Assembly: GCA_002354555.1 (NCBI GenBank)
Contig: DELT01000090.1
Coordinates: 36,485-83,798, forward strand
Source of the DNA: Methylophaga sp. UBA2689
GTDB taxonomy: Bacteria; Pseudomonadota; Gammaproteobacteria; Nitrosococcales; Methylophagaceae
Direction of reading: 5' to 3'
DNA length: 47,314 nt
The notes beneath the pieces are model-generated. The model had not been told where the DNA came from and searched no databases. It saw only the letters and a program-made list of their open reading frames with translations. The translations under genes and the position numbers were made by a program. This document shows positions 18,771 to 26,247 of the stretch, piece by piece (within the stretch, counting starts at the first letter, position 1; each line of letters starts with the position of its first letter).

Positions 18771-18793
18771 ACCTGTTCGGAACGCCGGCAGGT
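18771..18793 (+). promoter_or_regulatory. Hairpin at the 5' end of the first flagellin mRNA
   Basis: ACCTG (18771–18775) pairs with CAGGT (18789–18793), and CGG with CCG inside, closing on an AACG loop. It would begin within a few bases of the predicted sigma-54 transcription start. A 5'-terminal stem of this sort could stabilise the mRNA; this is inference. Confidence 0.4.
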
Positions 18794-18826
18794 TCTGAAT
18801 AGAATCGCTCAATTAGGGAGAGTGTT

Positions 18827-19663
18827 ATGGCACTAATCGTCAATAGTAATCTGGCATCTTTGAATGCTCAGCGTAACCTGAGCACTTCACAAAATGATCT
18901 GAATACAGCTTTACAGCGTTTATCCTCTGGTTTGCGAGTTAACAGCGCCAAAGATGATGCTGCGGGTCTTTTTGTGGCTCAACAACTTACTCGAGATATA
19001 CGGGGAACCAATCAAGCCGTTCGAAATGCGGCAGATGGTATTTCTTTGGGACAGACAGCCGAGGGTGCGTTGGGTCAGGTTGCCAACAACCTGCAGCGAA
19101 TTCGTGAAATTGCTATACAGGCATCAAACGCCACAGTGGGTGATCGCAGCGGTTTACAAAAAGAAGTCGATCAGTTGACTCAGGAAATTTCGCGTATCGT
19201 TCAAACCACTGAGTTTAGTGGAACGAAACTGCTCAGTGGGGCAACTTCTCTGGTCTTCCAGGTGGGTGCGAGTGGTTCAACAAATAATCAGGTCACTTTA
19301 GATACGGTTAATATTACTGGTATTGGTGGTTATTCTCTTGATCTCACTGCAACTGGTACGGTTAACGTGAGTGATGCCGCAAATGCTTCTGCTGCATTAT
19401 CAGGGCTATCAACTGATATTGATACAGTTAACCAGACACGTGCAACCTATGGTGCTTTGCAGAACCGGTTTGAAGCAGTCATTTCTAATCTACAGAACTA
19501 TGCCGAGAATTTGACGGCTGCGCGTAGCCGGATTGAAGATGCCGATTTTGCCGCCGAAACCGCCAGATTGACAAGGGCGCAAATACTGCAGCAGGCTGGT
19601 ACATCGATTCTGGCTCAGGCAAACAGTCTGCCACAAAGTGCATTAACCTTGTTACAGGGCTAA
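18827..19663 (+). CDS. fliC: Flagellin 1 (probable minor subunit)
   Basis: A 278-residue filament subunit made of little more than the conserved D0/D1 regions. The N terminus has NSNLASLNAQRNLSTSQN and LSSGLRVNSAKDDAAGL. The C terminus has NRFEAVISNLQNYAENL, AARSRIEDADFAAETA and QQAGTSILAQAN. The short Ser/Thr-rich centre (about residues 140–205) is the likely surface and glycosylation region. It is driven by a sigma-54 promoter and has a GGGAG ribosome site. Arginine codons are mixed (6 of 16 are CGT, with CGA, CGG, AGA and AGG present), unlike the second flagellin. This suggests lower expression. A symbol of flaA-type would serve equally well. Confidence 0.96.
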   Translation: MALIVNSNLASLNAQRNLSTSQNDLNTALQRLSSGLRVNSAKDDAAGLFVAQQLTRDIRGTNQAVRNAADGISLGQTAEGALGQVANNLQRIREIAIQASNATVGDRSGLQKEVDQLTQEISRIVQTTEFSGTKLLSGATSLVFQVGASGSTNNQVTLDTVNITGIGGYSLDLTATGTVNVSDAANASAALSGLSTDIDTVNQTRATYGALQNRFEAVISNLQNYAENLTAARSRIEDADFAAETARLTRAQILQQAGTSILAQANSLPQSALTLLQG

Positions 19664-19731
19664 GTTTGAAGAGTTCAAATCTTCCGGAAAAATACGCTAT
19701 TGCTGTCTATCGGTTTTTTTGAAAAAAAGAT

Positions 19732-19758
19732 TAAAGAAAAATAATCGCTGGTCGCTAA
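19732..19758 (+). promoter_or_regulatory. Sigma-28 (FliA)-like promoter of the second flagellin gene
   Basis: TAAAGAAA (19732–19739), an 11-base spacer, then GTCGCTAA (19751–19758). This compares well with the FliA consensus TAAAGTTT-N11-GCCGATAA: TAAAG is exact, 6 of 8 bases of the -10 match, and the spacing is right. No sigma-54 element is seen in this gap. Confidence 0.6.
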
Positions 19759-19814
19759 ACATTTCGGAGGCGGTAAATACTGGGTTTTCCACAGTCTGTC
19801 CGCCATGTTTAGTG

Positions 19815-19827
19815 GGGCAAAATGCCC
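19815..19827 (+). promoter_or_regulatory. Small hairpin in the leader of the second flagellin mRNA
   Basis: GGGCA (19815–19819), loop AAA, TGCCC (19823–19827), about 12 bases before the AGGAG ribosome site. It may influence translation or mRNA stability. Confidence 0.35.
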
Positions 19828-19849
19828 TTAAAAGCCTAGGAGAATTCTC

Positions 19850-20683
19850 ATGGCGCTTATTGTAAACTCGAATCTGGCATCTTTAAATGCACAGCGTAAT
19901 CTTGAAGCATCACAAGGCAGTCTGAATCAATCACTGCAACGTTTATCATCTGGCCTGCGTATTAACAGCGCCAAAGATGATGCGGCAGGTCTGTTCATTG
20001 CTGAACAGCTGACTCGTGATATCCGTGGTACTAACCAGGCTGTCCGTAACGCCTCTGATGGTATTTCTCTCGGCCAAACCGCTGAGGGTGCATTAGGTGA
20101 AATTGGTAATAACTTACAGCGTATCCGTGAACTGGCTGTGCAATCAGCTAACGCCACTACTGGTAACCGTACCGGTATTCAGGCGGAGGTTGATCAGTTA
20201 ACTCAGGAGATCTCACGTATCATTCAGACCACTGAATTTGCGGGTAATGGTCTGCTAAGTGCGGCAACTTCATTGACCTTCCAGGTCGGTGCCAGCGGTG
20301 CAGCATCTAACCAACTTTCAGTCTCAACCGTTACTATGACAGCTATAGCGGGTTACAATGCCAGCCTGACAGCTACTGGTACTGTTAATGTGTTAAGTGC
20401 TGCGAGTTCATCTGCTGCACTTTCCGCGTTGGGCGCAGCATTAGATACCGTTAACCAATCACGTGCTACATACGGTGCGCTGCAAAATCGTTTTGAAGCG
20501 GTTATTTCAAATCTTCAAAACTATGCAGAAAACTTAACTGCGGCACGTAGCCGTATCCAAGATGCTGACTTTGCTGCTGAAACAGCTAACCTGACTCGTT
20601 CGCAAATATTGCAACAGGCTGGTGTTTCAATCCTGGCGCAGGCGAATACCCTGCCTCAGACAGCACTTTCATTGCTCGGATAA
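19850..20683 (+). CDS. fliC: Flagellin 2 (probable major filament subunit)
   Basis: A 277-residue flagellin, nearly identical to its upstream neighbour in the D0/D1 regions (NSNLASLNAQRNLEASQG, LSSGLRINSAKDDAAGL; C-terminal AARSRIQDADFAAETANL and QQAGVSILAQANTLPQ). The centre (about residues 140–205) differs and is Ala/Ser/Thr-rich. All 15 arginine codons are CGT, a strong sign of very high expression. It has a FliA-like promoter and a strong AGGAG ribosome site. It is separated from flagellin 1 by 186 bases, so the pair arose by tandem duplication but is separately controlled. Confidence 0.96.
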   Translation: MALIVNSNLASLNAQRNLEASQGSLNQSLQRLSSGLRINSAKDDAAGLFIAEQLTRDIRGTNQAVRNASDGISLGQTAEGALGEIGNNLQRIRELAVQSANATTGNRTGIQAEVDQLTQEISRIIQTTEFAGNGLLSAATSLTFQVGASGAASNQLSVSTVTMTAIAGYNASLTATGTVNVLSAASSSAALSALGAALDTVNQSRATYGALQNRFEAVISNLQNYAENLTAARSRIQDADFAAETANLTRSQILQQAGVSILAQANTLPQTALSLLG

Positions 20684-20694
20684 GTGATTGGGTA

Positions 20695-20721
20695 GACCTC
20701 CCGGCTGATGGCCGGGTGGTC
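20695..20721 (+). other. Strong hairpin after flagellin 2, without a T run
   Basis: GACC-T-CCCGGC (20695–20705) pairs with GCCGGG-T-GGTC (20711–20721): a 10-bp stem with one T·T mismatch and a 5-base loop. No T tract follows, so it is not a classical terminator. It could protect the flagellin mRNA 3' end or give partial termination before flaG. Confidence 0.6.
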
Positions 20722-20749
20722 AAACCCGATACTCTTGGAGGATGAAGGG

Positions 20750-21151
20750 ATGACTACATACGATTTAACAGTTAAAACTGATTCGTTGTCATTACAAACT
20801 TCAGGCAATATTCAGCAGGACAGCAATGTACCTGCTGAAGTTGTTTCTGAGGTTGTAACAACGAAAGGGATTAATCCATTGTCTCAGCCCAATTCGCTTT
20901 CCAATCAATTGGAGGCGACGGAAGAGCAACTAGCGGCGATACAGGACCGTGTTGTCGAGCTAAACAGCTACATGCAAAATCTAAATCGTTCCTTAAAGTT
21001 TTCGGTAGATGATCAAAGTGGCGAAACTGTTATTAGGGTAATTGATTCGGAGACGGATGAACTTATTAGGCAGATCCCTGCTGAAGAGTTATTAGTCGTT
21101 CGTAGCTCTTTAGAAGAATACCGCGGCATGCTATTGGAAATGAAAGTTTGA
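20750..21151 (+). CDS. flaG: FlaG family protein
   Basis: A 133-residue protein with the FlaG C-terminal domain: NRSLKFSVDDQSGETVIRVID, then SETDELIRQIPAEELL. FlaG proteins affect filament length in polar flagellates; the mechanism is not well defined. The ATG at 20750 is chosen because GGAGG (20737–20741) sits at good spacing. An earlier in-frame ATG (20708) lies inside the preceding hairpin. The gene sits between flagellin and fliD, as in Pseudomonas and Vibrio. Confidence 0.88.
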   Translation: MTTYDLTVKTDSLSLQTSGNIQQDSNVPAEVVSEVVTTKGINPLSQPNSLSNQLEATEEQLAAIQDRVVELNSYMQNLNRSLKFSVDDQSGETVIRVIDSETDELIRQIPAEELLVVRSSLEEYRGMLLEMKV

Positions 21152-21152
21152 T

Positions 21153-21168
21153 TGGCCTGTAATTTGCT
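21153..21168 (+). promoter_or_regulatory. Sigma-54 promoter of fliDS
   Basis: TGGCCT-N5-TTGCT with GG and GC 10 bases apart, starting 2 bases after the flaG stop and about 30 bases before the fliD ATG (21199). The -12 box is perfect; the -24 box differs from consensus at its last two bases. Confidence 0.7.
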
Positions 21169-21198
21169 TAAAATTACAAACTAATCGGGAGCGTTATC

Positions 21199-22560
21199 AT
21201 GGCTACAATTCAAGCACCAGGCATAGGGTCTGGCCTAGATGTGAACGACATTGTTACCAAGTTGATGGAGATTGAGCGTCAGCCAATCGACAACTTAACA
21301 ACGAAAAAGTCATTTGTTAATGCCCAGATAAGCGCTTATGGCTCGCTGAAAAGTAAAGTATCTGATTTCCAGACCGCGATGTCCAATCTTAACTCACCTG
21401 AGAAATTTCAAGTCTATCAGGCTACCAGCGGAAGTGAATCTGTTTTTACCAGTTCGGTTTCAAGTGGGGCTGTTGCGGGAAACTATAATATTGAAGTGGT
21501 GAATCTGGCAGAAAGGGACAAAATTGCCACTAAAGCCTATACCGACTCCAGTACAGTTGTTGGAGAAGGTACGCTCAACATCAGTATTGGTGCGGATAGT
21601 TTCGAACTGACTATTGATGGAACCAATAACACGCTTGCCGGTATCCGGGATGCTATAAATAACGCTACTGACAACACTGGTGTCTCCGCAACGATTGTTA
21701 CCGGTGATGATGGTGCACGTTTGGTTCTCTCTTCTGAAGAAACCGGGACGGATAATGCGTTACGGATAAGTGTTACAGATAGTGATGGTGGCAATACTGA
21801 TGAAACCGGCCTATCTGCTTTAGCCTATAACCCAGAAGGTGGTGTGGAATTTAGGGCGGCCATTTCTTCAGCACAAAATGCCCTTGTTCGTATTGATGGT
21901 TTTAATGTTAGTAGTAGCACCAATACAATTACTGGTGCTGTTGATGGTATTACTATCAATGCAGCTTCTATTGGTACAACAACGTTAAGTGTGACGCGGG
22001 ATGATGAAAAAATTCTCGAATCTGTTGAAGCCTTTGCAACTGCTTTCAATGCTTTGCGAACAGAAATTAATAATCAACGCAGTGGACAACTGGAGGCTGA
22101 TAGCACGCTTTTGTCTTTAGAACGGCAGGTTTTTGATGTTTTAAATGCCGGCTCATCAATTGACGGTTCATCATTTAGTTATTTGATTGAGGCAGGTGTT
22201 TCGATTGATAAAAACGGCGTTATGGGTGTCGATTCTGATCGTATCAATGACATTATGAATACTGATTTTGAATCTTTTACCAATTTATTTGCTTCAGAGA
22301 ATGGTGGTTTTGCTGCAAAACTGTCAAACCTTGCCAATGGCTGGTTAGAAACTAATGGTCTGATTGATTCCCGTGAAGACGGTCTGAAGACTCAGGTCGA
22401 GGGAATAGATGACCAAATTTTAAGAATGGAAGATCGGCTGATTTCTGTAGAGGCCAGAATCCGAGCTCAATTTACGGCACTTGATACACTGGTTAGCAGT
22501 CTCAATAATACGTCGAGCTTTTTAACACAACAATTAGCTTCATTGAATAAGAATAATTAA
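21199..22560 (+). CDS. fliD: FliD, filament cap protein (HAP2)
   Basis: FliD caps the filament tip and folds incoming flagellin. It is 453 residues. The N terminus is typical (IQAPGIGSGLDVNDIVTKLM, IERQPIDNL). The C-terminal domain shows FLTQQLASLNKNN preceded by LISVEARIRAQFTALDTLVSS. The central surface region (about residues 90–300) is variable and Thr/Ser/Asp-rich. The ATG follows a GGGAG-like site. fliS starts 17 bases after the stop. Confidence 0.96.
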   Translation: MATIQAPGIGSGLDVNDIVTKLMEIERQPIDNLTTKKSFVNAQISAYGSLKSKVSDFQTAMSNLNSPEKFQVYQATSGSESVFTSSVSSGAVAGNYNIEVVNLAERDKIATKAYTDSSTVVGEGTLNISIGADSFELTIDGTNNTLAGIRDAINNATDNTGVSATIVTGDDGARLVLSSEETGTDNALRISVTDSDGGNTDETGLSALAYNPEGGVEFRAAISSAQNALVRIDGFNVSSSTNTITGAVDGITINAASIGTTTLSVTRDDEKILESVEAFATAFNALRTEINNQRSGQLEADSTLLSLERQVFDVLNAGSSIDGSSFSYLIEAGVSIDKNGVMGVDSDRINDIMNTDFESFTNLFASENGGFAAKLSNLANGWLETNGLIDSREDGLKTQVEGIDDQILRMEDRLISVEARIRAQFTALDTLVSSLNNTSSFLTQQLASLNKNN

Positions 22561-22577
22561 CACAGAGCGAAATTAGG

Positions 22578-22979
22578 ATGATGCAAAACATGATCAATAA
22601 AAAAGCACTGGAAGGTTATGGTCGGGGAGCCGTAGAGTCAGAAGTAAACTTTGCCTCCCCGCATCGTATTATTCAGATGTTAATGGAAGGGGCGTTATCT
22701 AAAATTGCTACCGCCAGAGGCTGTATCGCTCGAAACGATATTGCTGAAAAGAGTCGTCAGATTACCTGGGGTATGAATATTATCCAAGGTCTGCGAACCA
22801 GTCTTGATGCTCAAAAAGGTGGTGAAGTTGCCGCTAATCTGGACGCCTTGTATGAATATATGGGCCGACGTTTGCTTGAAGCAAATGTTAGTAATGATGT
22901 GGCAATTCTGGATGAAGTCAGCAGTCTTTTAATGGAAGTGAAAGCGGGTTGGGATAATATTCCGGCCGATTATCACTAA
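22578..22979 (+). CDS. fliS: FliS, flagellin export chaperone
   Basis: FliS binds the C-terminal D0 helix of flagellin in the cytoplasm and prevents premature polymerisation. It is 133 residues. Motifs are YGRGAVESEVNFASPHRIIQ and MLMEGAL, NIIQGLRTSLDAQKGGEVAANL, and LYEYMGRRLLEANVSNDV. Three ATGs (22578, 22581, 22590) are possible. AGGA at 22575 is too close to the first two for ideal spacing, so the third may be used. fliT follows after 6 bases. Confidence 0.93.
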   Translation: MMQNMINKKALEGYGRGAVESEVNFASPHRIIQMLMEGALSKIATARGCIARNDIAEKSRQITWGMNIIQGLRTSLDAQKGGEVAANLDALYEYMGRRLLEANVSNDVAILDEVSSLLMEVKAGWDNIPADYH

Positions 22980-22985
22980 TTATTC

Positions 22986-23303
22986 ATGACCGATTCAAAC
23001 GATAAACTCAACTCCTTGCGCCAAGCGGTGCAACTTACTCAAAGCATGCTGGCTATGGCTCAGCAGAAACAATGGAATGATCTGCCAGAAATTGAGAATA
23101 AAAGGCGAATACTGTTGCAGTCCATATTCCCTTTAGATGAAGATTCTCCAGAAATTGAAAGCCAGTCGACAGTGTTACAAACGCTTATCGACACCAACAA
23201 TGAACTGATTGCGCATTGCCAGGAAGGAAAACAATCCCTACAACTCCAAATGCGTGATGCAAAATTCACCCATAAAGCCGTAACTGCTTATCAATCCAAT
23301 TAG
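22986..23303 (+). CDS. fliT: FliT-like flagellar chaperone
   Basis: A 105-residue, highly helical, Gln-rich protein directly after fliS. FliT-type proteins chaperone FliD and can act in regulation. Sequence identity between FliT families is low and there is no sharp motif; the call rests mainly on position (fliD-fliS-X), size and the pattern of a four-helix bundle (LNSLRQAVQLTQSMLAMAQQ, then NKRRILLQSIFPL). No strong ribosome site is visible, so translation may be coupled to fliS. Confidence 0.7.
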   Translation: MTDSNDKLNSLRQAVQLTQSMLAMAQQKQWNDLPEIENKRRILLQSIFPLDEDSPEIESQSTVLQTLIDTNNELIAHCQEGKQSLQLQMRDAKFTHKAVTAYQSN

Positions 23304-23350
23304 TTAGCGCGCTTGTTTCTGCAAAAGTTCCCAATTACAGTGTCATTTTT

Positions 23351-23379
23351 TTGACAACGAACTGTAAAGTGCTTAACTT
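23351..23379 (+). promoter_or_regulatory. Sigma-70-like promoter of flrA, with overlapping inverted repeat
   Basis: TTGACA (23351–23356), a 17-base spacer, TAACTT (23374–23379). The -35 is perfect, the -10 weak. TGTCA (23341–23345) and TGACA (23352–23356) form an inverted repeat around six T residues that overlaps the -35 box, which could be an operator or the end of the fliT transcript. Confidence 0.5.
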
Positions 23380-23443
23380 GAATTAACTAAATCCATACAG
23401 TAATACCGACAGGTTCGGAAAGAGCTTGCCTTCAGGAGCAGTT

Positions 23444-24931
23444 ATGAATGCGTGTAATATCTTGGTGATAGATATTGACCCACAACGCCGAGAAACACTT
23501 TCCACGCTTATTGCGTTCGTAAATTGCCACGCTATTGTGGTGAATGACATGGAAAACTGGTTTGAAAGCGTTAATGATTTGAATGATATCGCTTTAGCGC
23601 TGGTTGGAGATTGTGGTGGCGTCAGCCCGACAAAACAGTTATTGCGTGAGCTTGTCAATCATGAAGCTAGGATTCCGGTGTTTACGCTGGATTACCCTGA
23701 GGCATTAATCAAAGAATTTCCCGGTGCCATAGGCACCTTAAATTACCCTATCAAATACCTGCAGTTAAACAATGCATTACAACAAGCCTCGGTATACAGG
23801 AACCAGGCTGATAATAAAGCAGAAAACGAACCATTATTTCGTTCGCTGGTGGGCAACAGTACCAGGATGAAACGGGTTCAGAAAATGATACAGCAGGTCT
23901 CAGATTCAGAGGCCAATGTATTGATTCTGGGGGAATCTGGAACTGGTAAAGAAGTGGTTGCCCGCAACCTGCACTATTTTTCTTCACGTCGTGATAAACC
24001 GTTTGTACCGGTAAACTGCGGTGCCATTCCCGGCGAACTTCTTGAAAGCGAATTATTTGGGCATGAAAAGGGGGCGTTTACTGGCGCGATAACGTCACGT
24101 AAGGGACGCTTTGAAATGGCCGAAGGTGGAACACTATTTCTTGATGAAATTGGTGATATGCCACTGCCAATGCAGGTTAAGTTATTAAGAGTTTTACAGG
24201 AAAGAACCTTTGAGCGCGTAGGCAGTAATAAAACCCAAAAAGCCAATGTCAGAGTGATTGCTGCAACTCACCGAAATCTCGAAATCCATATAGGTGATGG
24301 CCGCTTTAGAGAAGACCTGTTTTACCGTTTAAATGTTTTCCCTATTGAGATGCCAGCCTTGCGGGAGCGACCTGAAGATATTCCGTTATTAATTCATGAG
24401 CTCATACAGCGAATAGAACATGAGAATCGGGGAGCTGTGCGTTTTACCCCTACCGCCATTGCATCCTTATGCCGCTATACCTGGCCCGGCAATGTTCGTG
24501 AGCTGGCAAATGTGGTGGAAAGACTCGTCATTTTATATCCGTATGGCACGGTAGACTTTGATGATCTGCCAGAGAAATACCAGATTGATGGTGAACCATT
24601 ACCGGAAGTTATTACTTCGGCAATTGCTTCACAGCCATTACCATCAGCCGCCCTCAAAGTTTCATCTGCAGCTAATGGCAGCGATGCTTCAGCTTTAGTG
24701 AATGGTTTACAACGATCTGATGAAACATTGATTGGTATCGATAGCATCCCTGAAGATGGATTGGATTTAAGAGAACATCTGGCCAATCTGGAATATCTGC
24801 TCATTAAACAGGCTCTTGATGAAGCGGCAGGGGTTGTTGCTCACGCTGCCAGCAGATTAAAAATGCGTCGAACAACCTTAGTTGAAAAGATGCGTAAATA
24901 CGGTATTCAACGGGATATTGAAATTAGCTGA
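23444..24931 (+). CDS. flrA: FlrA/FleQ, master sigma-54-dependent flagellar regulator
   Basis: This bacterial enhancer-binding protein turns on early flagellar genes with RpoN. It is 495 residues from the ATG at 23444, which has AGGAG 5 bases upstream. It has an N-terminal FleQ domain (residues about 1–115), a AAA+ domain with Walker A GESGTGKE (163–170) and GAFTGA (210–215), and a C-terminal Fis-type helix-turn-helix ([16 protein letters not shown]). The c-di-GMP-contacting residues described for Pseudomonas FleQ all appear conserved: LFRS (131–134), Arg174-Asn175 and the ExxxR motif (Glu319, Arg323). Promoter type (sigma-70-like) fits a class I gene. Confidence 0.95.
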   Translation: MNACNILVIDIDPQRRETLSTLIAFVNCHAIVVNDMENWFESVNDLNDIALALVGDCGGVSPTKQLLRELVNHEARIPVFTLDYPEALIKEFPGAIGTLNYPIKYLQLNNALQQASVYRNQADNKAENEPLFRSLVGNSTRMKRVQKMIQQVSDSEANVLILGESGTGKEVVARNLHYFSSRRDKPFVPVNCGAIPGELLESELFGHEKGAFTGAITSRKGRFEMAEGGTLFLDEIGDMPLPMQVKLLRVLQERTFERVGSNKTQKANVRVIAATHRNLEIHIGDGRFREDLFYRLNVFPIEMPALRERPEDIPLLIHELIQRIEHENRGAVRFTPTAIASLCRYTWPGNVRELANVVERLVILYPYGTVDFDDLPEKYQIDGEPLPEVITSAIASQPLPSAALKVSSAANGSDASALVNGLQRSDETLIGIDSIPEDGLDLREHLANLEYLLIKQALDEAAGVVAHAASRLKMRRTTLVEKMRKYGIQRDIEIS

Positions 24932-25005
24932 AATAAGCGCCTGAAATTTGACTCCGAAATAAATTTATTTAAATTAACTCATTGAAAAATAAGCGATAAA
25001 AAACA

Positions 25006-25021
25006 GGGCATATATTTTGCA
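25006..25021 (+). promoter_or_regulatory. Sigma-54 promoter of flrBC
   Basis: GGGCAT-N5-TTGCA with exact 10-base spacing between GG and GC, 38 bases before the flrB ATG. The -12 box is perfect; the first base of the -24 box deviates. Expected of a FlrA-activated class II gene. Confidence 0.7.
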
Positions 25022-25059
25022 GAACCACTAACGGAAACCTTTTAGTGGAGCAAAATTAA

Positions 25060-26247
25060 ATGAACCTCAAATGGCCTGAATCTTCACCTCACATTGAAAC
25101 TACCATTGCGTCAAAGACAATGCAGCCAACAAAGCGCAATGTAATTGATATCGCTGAACATCAGCCTTTGTGGACTCCACCGGTAAATTCAAATAAAACA
25201 TCCGCCTCAGAGAGTCGCATTGCTGATCGTCTGAGCAGTTTACTTGCTGTCATCCCTGGCGGTGTCGTGGTTATTGATGGAATGGGAGTCGTTCAGGATT
25301 GTAACCAGGTAGCTGTTAATTTATTAGGCGAGCCATTAACAGGGCAACGCTGGATTGATGTCATCAAGCGGGCGTTCAAACCCAGAGAAGATGATGGTCA
25401 TGATGTTTCTCTGGCAGATGGTCGATTGGTACATATTTCAACCAGCCCGCTGGATAAAGAGCCTGGCCAGATTATCCTTCTGCAGGAAGTTACCGAGACT
25501 CGTCAGTTACAACGTAAGGTTGCGCATCTGCAACGATTATCAGCTATGGGTGAAATGGCGGCACGTCTGGCGCATCAAATTCGTACACCTTTATCATCAG
25601 CCACTTTATATCTGGCTCCTCTTCTCAAGCCTGAGACTGAACAAACTACCCAGCTAAAATTTGCCCGTCGTTTACATGACAGTCTGAGCCATATGGAACA
25701 GCTGGTTCGCAACATGCTGGCATTTTCACGGGGCGATATGAATAGCACTGCGCCGGTAAGTGTAAATGCATTAATTGATGAACTGGTGCAGCAATTTGTG
25801 GCACAACCGGAAAGTGAATTGCTCAATGTTCAGGTGATTAATCTGGTTAATGATGGCTATATTTATGGTTGTCAGCCAGCCTTGGTCAGTGCACTGAATA
25901 ATTTACTGAACAATGCTCGCCAGGCCTGTGGCGAAACTGGAAAAATAACCATTCATGCTGATTACGCAGAAGAAGGCCAACAAAAGTTTATTGAAATCAG
26001 TATTGAAGATAATGGTGCGGGTATCGCCGAAGCTGATTACGACAAGATCCTGCAGCCTTTCTATACCACTCGTTCTTCAGGAACCGGGTTAGGACTCGCC
26101 GTGGTGCAGTCTGTTGCCAGAGCCCACAAAGGTATGCTCTGGCTGGATAGCGAGCAGGGAGTAGGCAGCACATTTTGTCTGCGTCTACCTGTTTACCGTC
26201 CATCTAATACCTCTCAGGAGCAAATGCAAGCAGGAGTGAAATCATGA
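25060..26247 (+). CDS. flrB: FlrB/FleS, flagellar two-component sensor kinase
   Basis: A soluble histidine kinase of 395 residues with no membrane segment. Residues about 55–145 form a PAS domain (LLAVIPGGVVVIDGMGVVQD). The dimerisation/phosphoacceptor helix holds His172 in AHQIRTPLSSA. The ATPase domain carries the N box (NNLLNNARQACG), DNGAGI, and FYTTRSSGTGLGLAVV. It would phosphorylate FlrC, whose gene overlaps it by 4 bases (ATGA). It is preceded by a sigma-54 promoter. Confidence 0.94.
   Translation: MNLKWPESSPHIETTIASKTMQPTKRNVIDIAEHQPLWTPPVNSNKTSASESRIADRLSSLLAVIPGGVVVIDGMGVVQDCNQVAVNLLGEPLTGQRWIDVIKRAFKPREDDGHDVSLADGRLVHISTSPLDKEPGQIILLQEVTETRQLQRKVAHLQRLSAMGEMAARLAHQIRTPLSSATLYLAPLLKPETEQTTQLKFARRLHDSLSHMEQLVRNMLAFSRGDMNSTAPVSVNALIDELVQQFVAQPESELLNVQVINLVNDGYIYGCQPALVSALNNLLNNARQACGETGKITIHADYAEEGQQKFIEISIEDNGAGIAEADYDKILQPFYTTRSSGTGLGLAVVQSVARAHKGMLWLDSEQGVGSTFCLRLPVYRPSNTSQEQMQAGVKS

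Noticed and set aside
20641..20656. GG–N10–GC match near the end of flagellin 2 that could drive flaG.
   Set aside because: The same bases recur in flagellin 1 as conserved coding sequence (AQAN-x-LPQ), and both boxes are weak.
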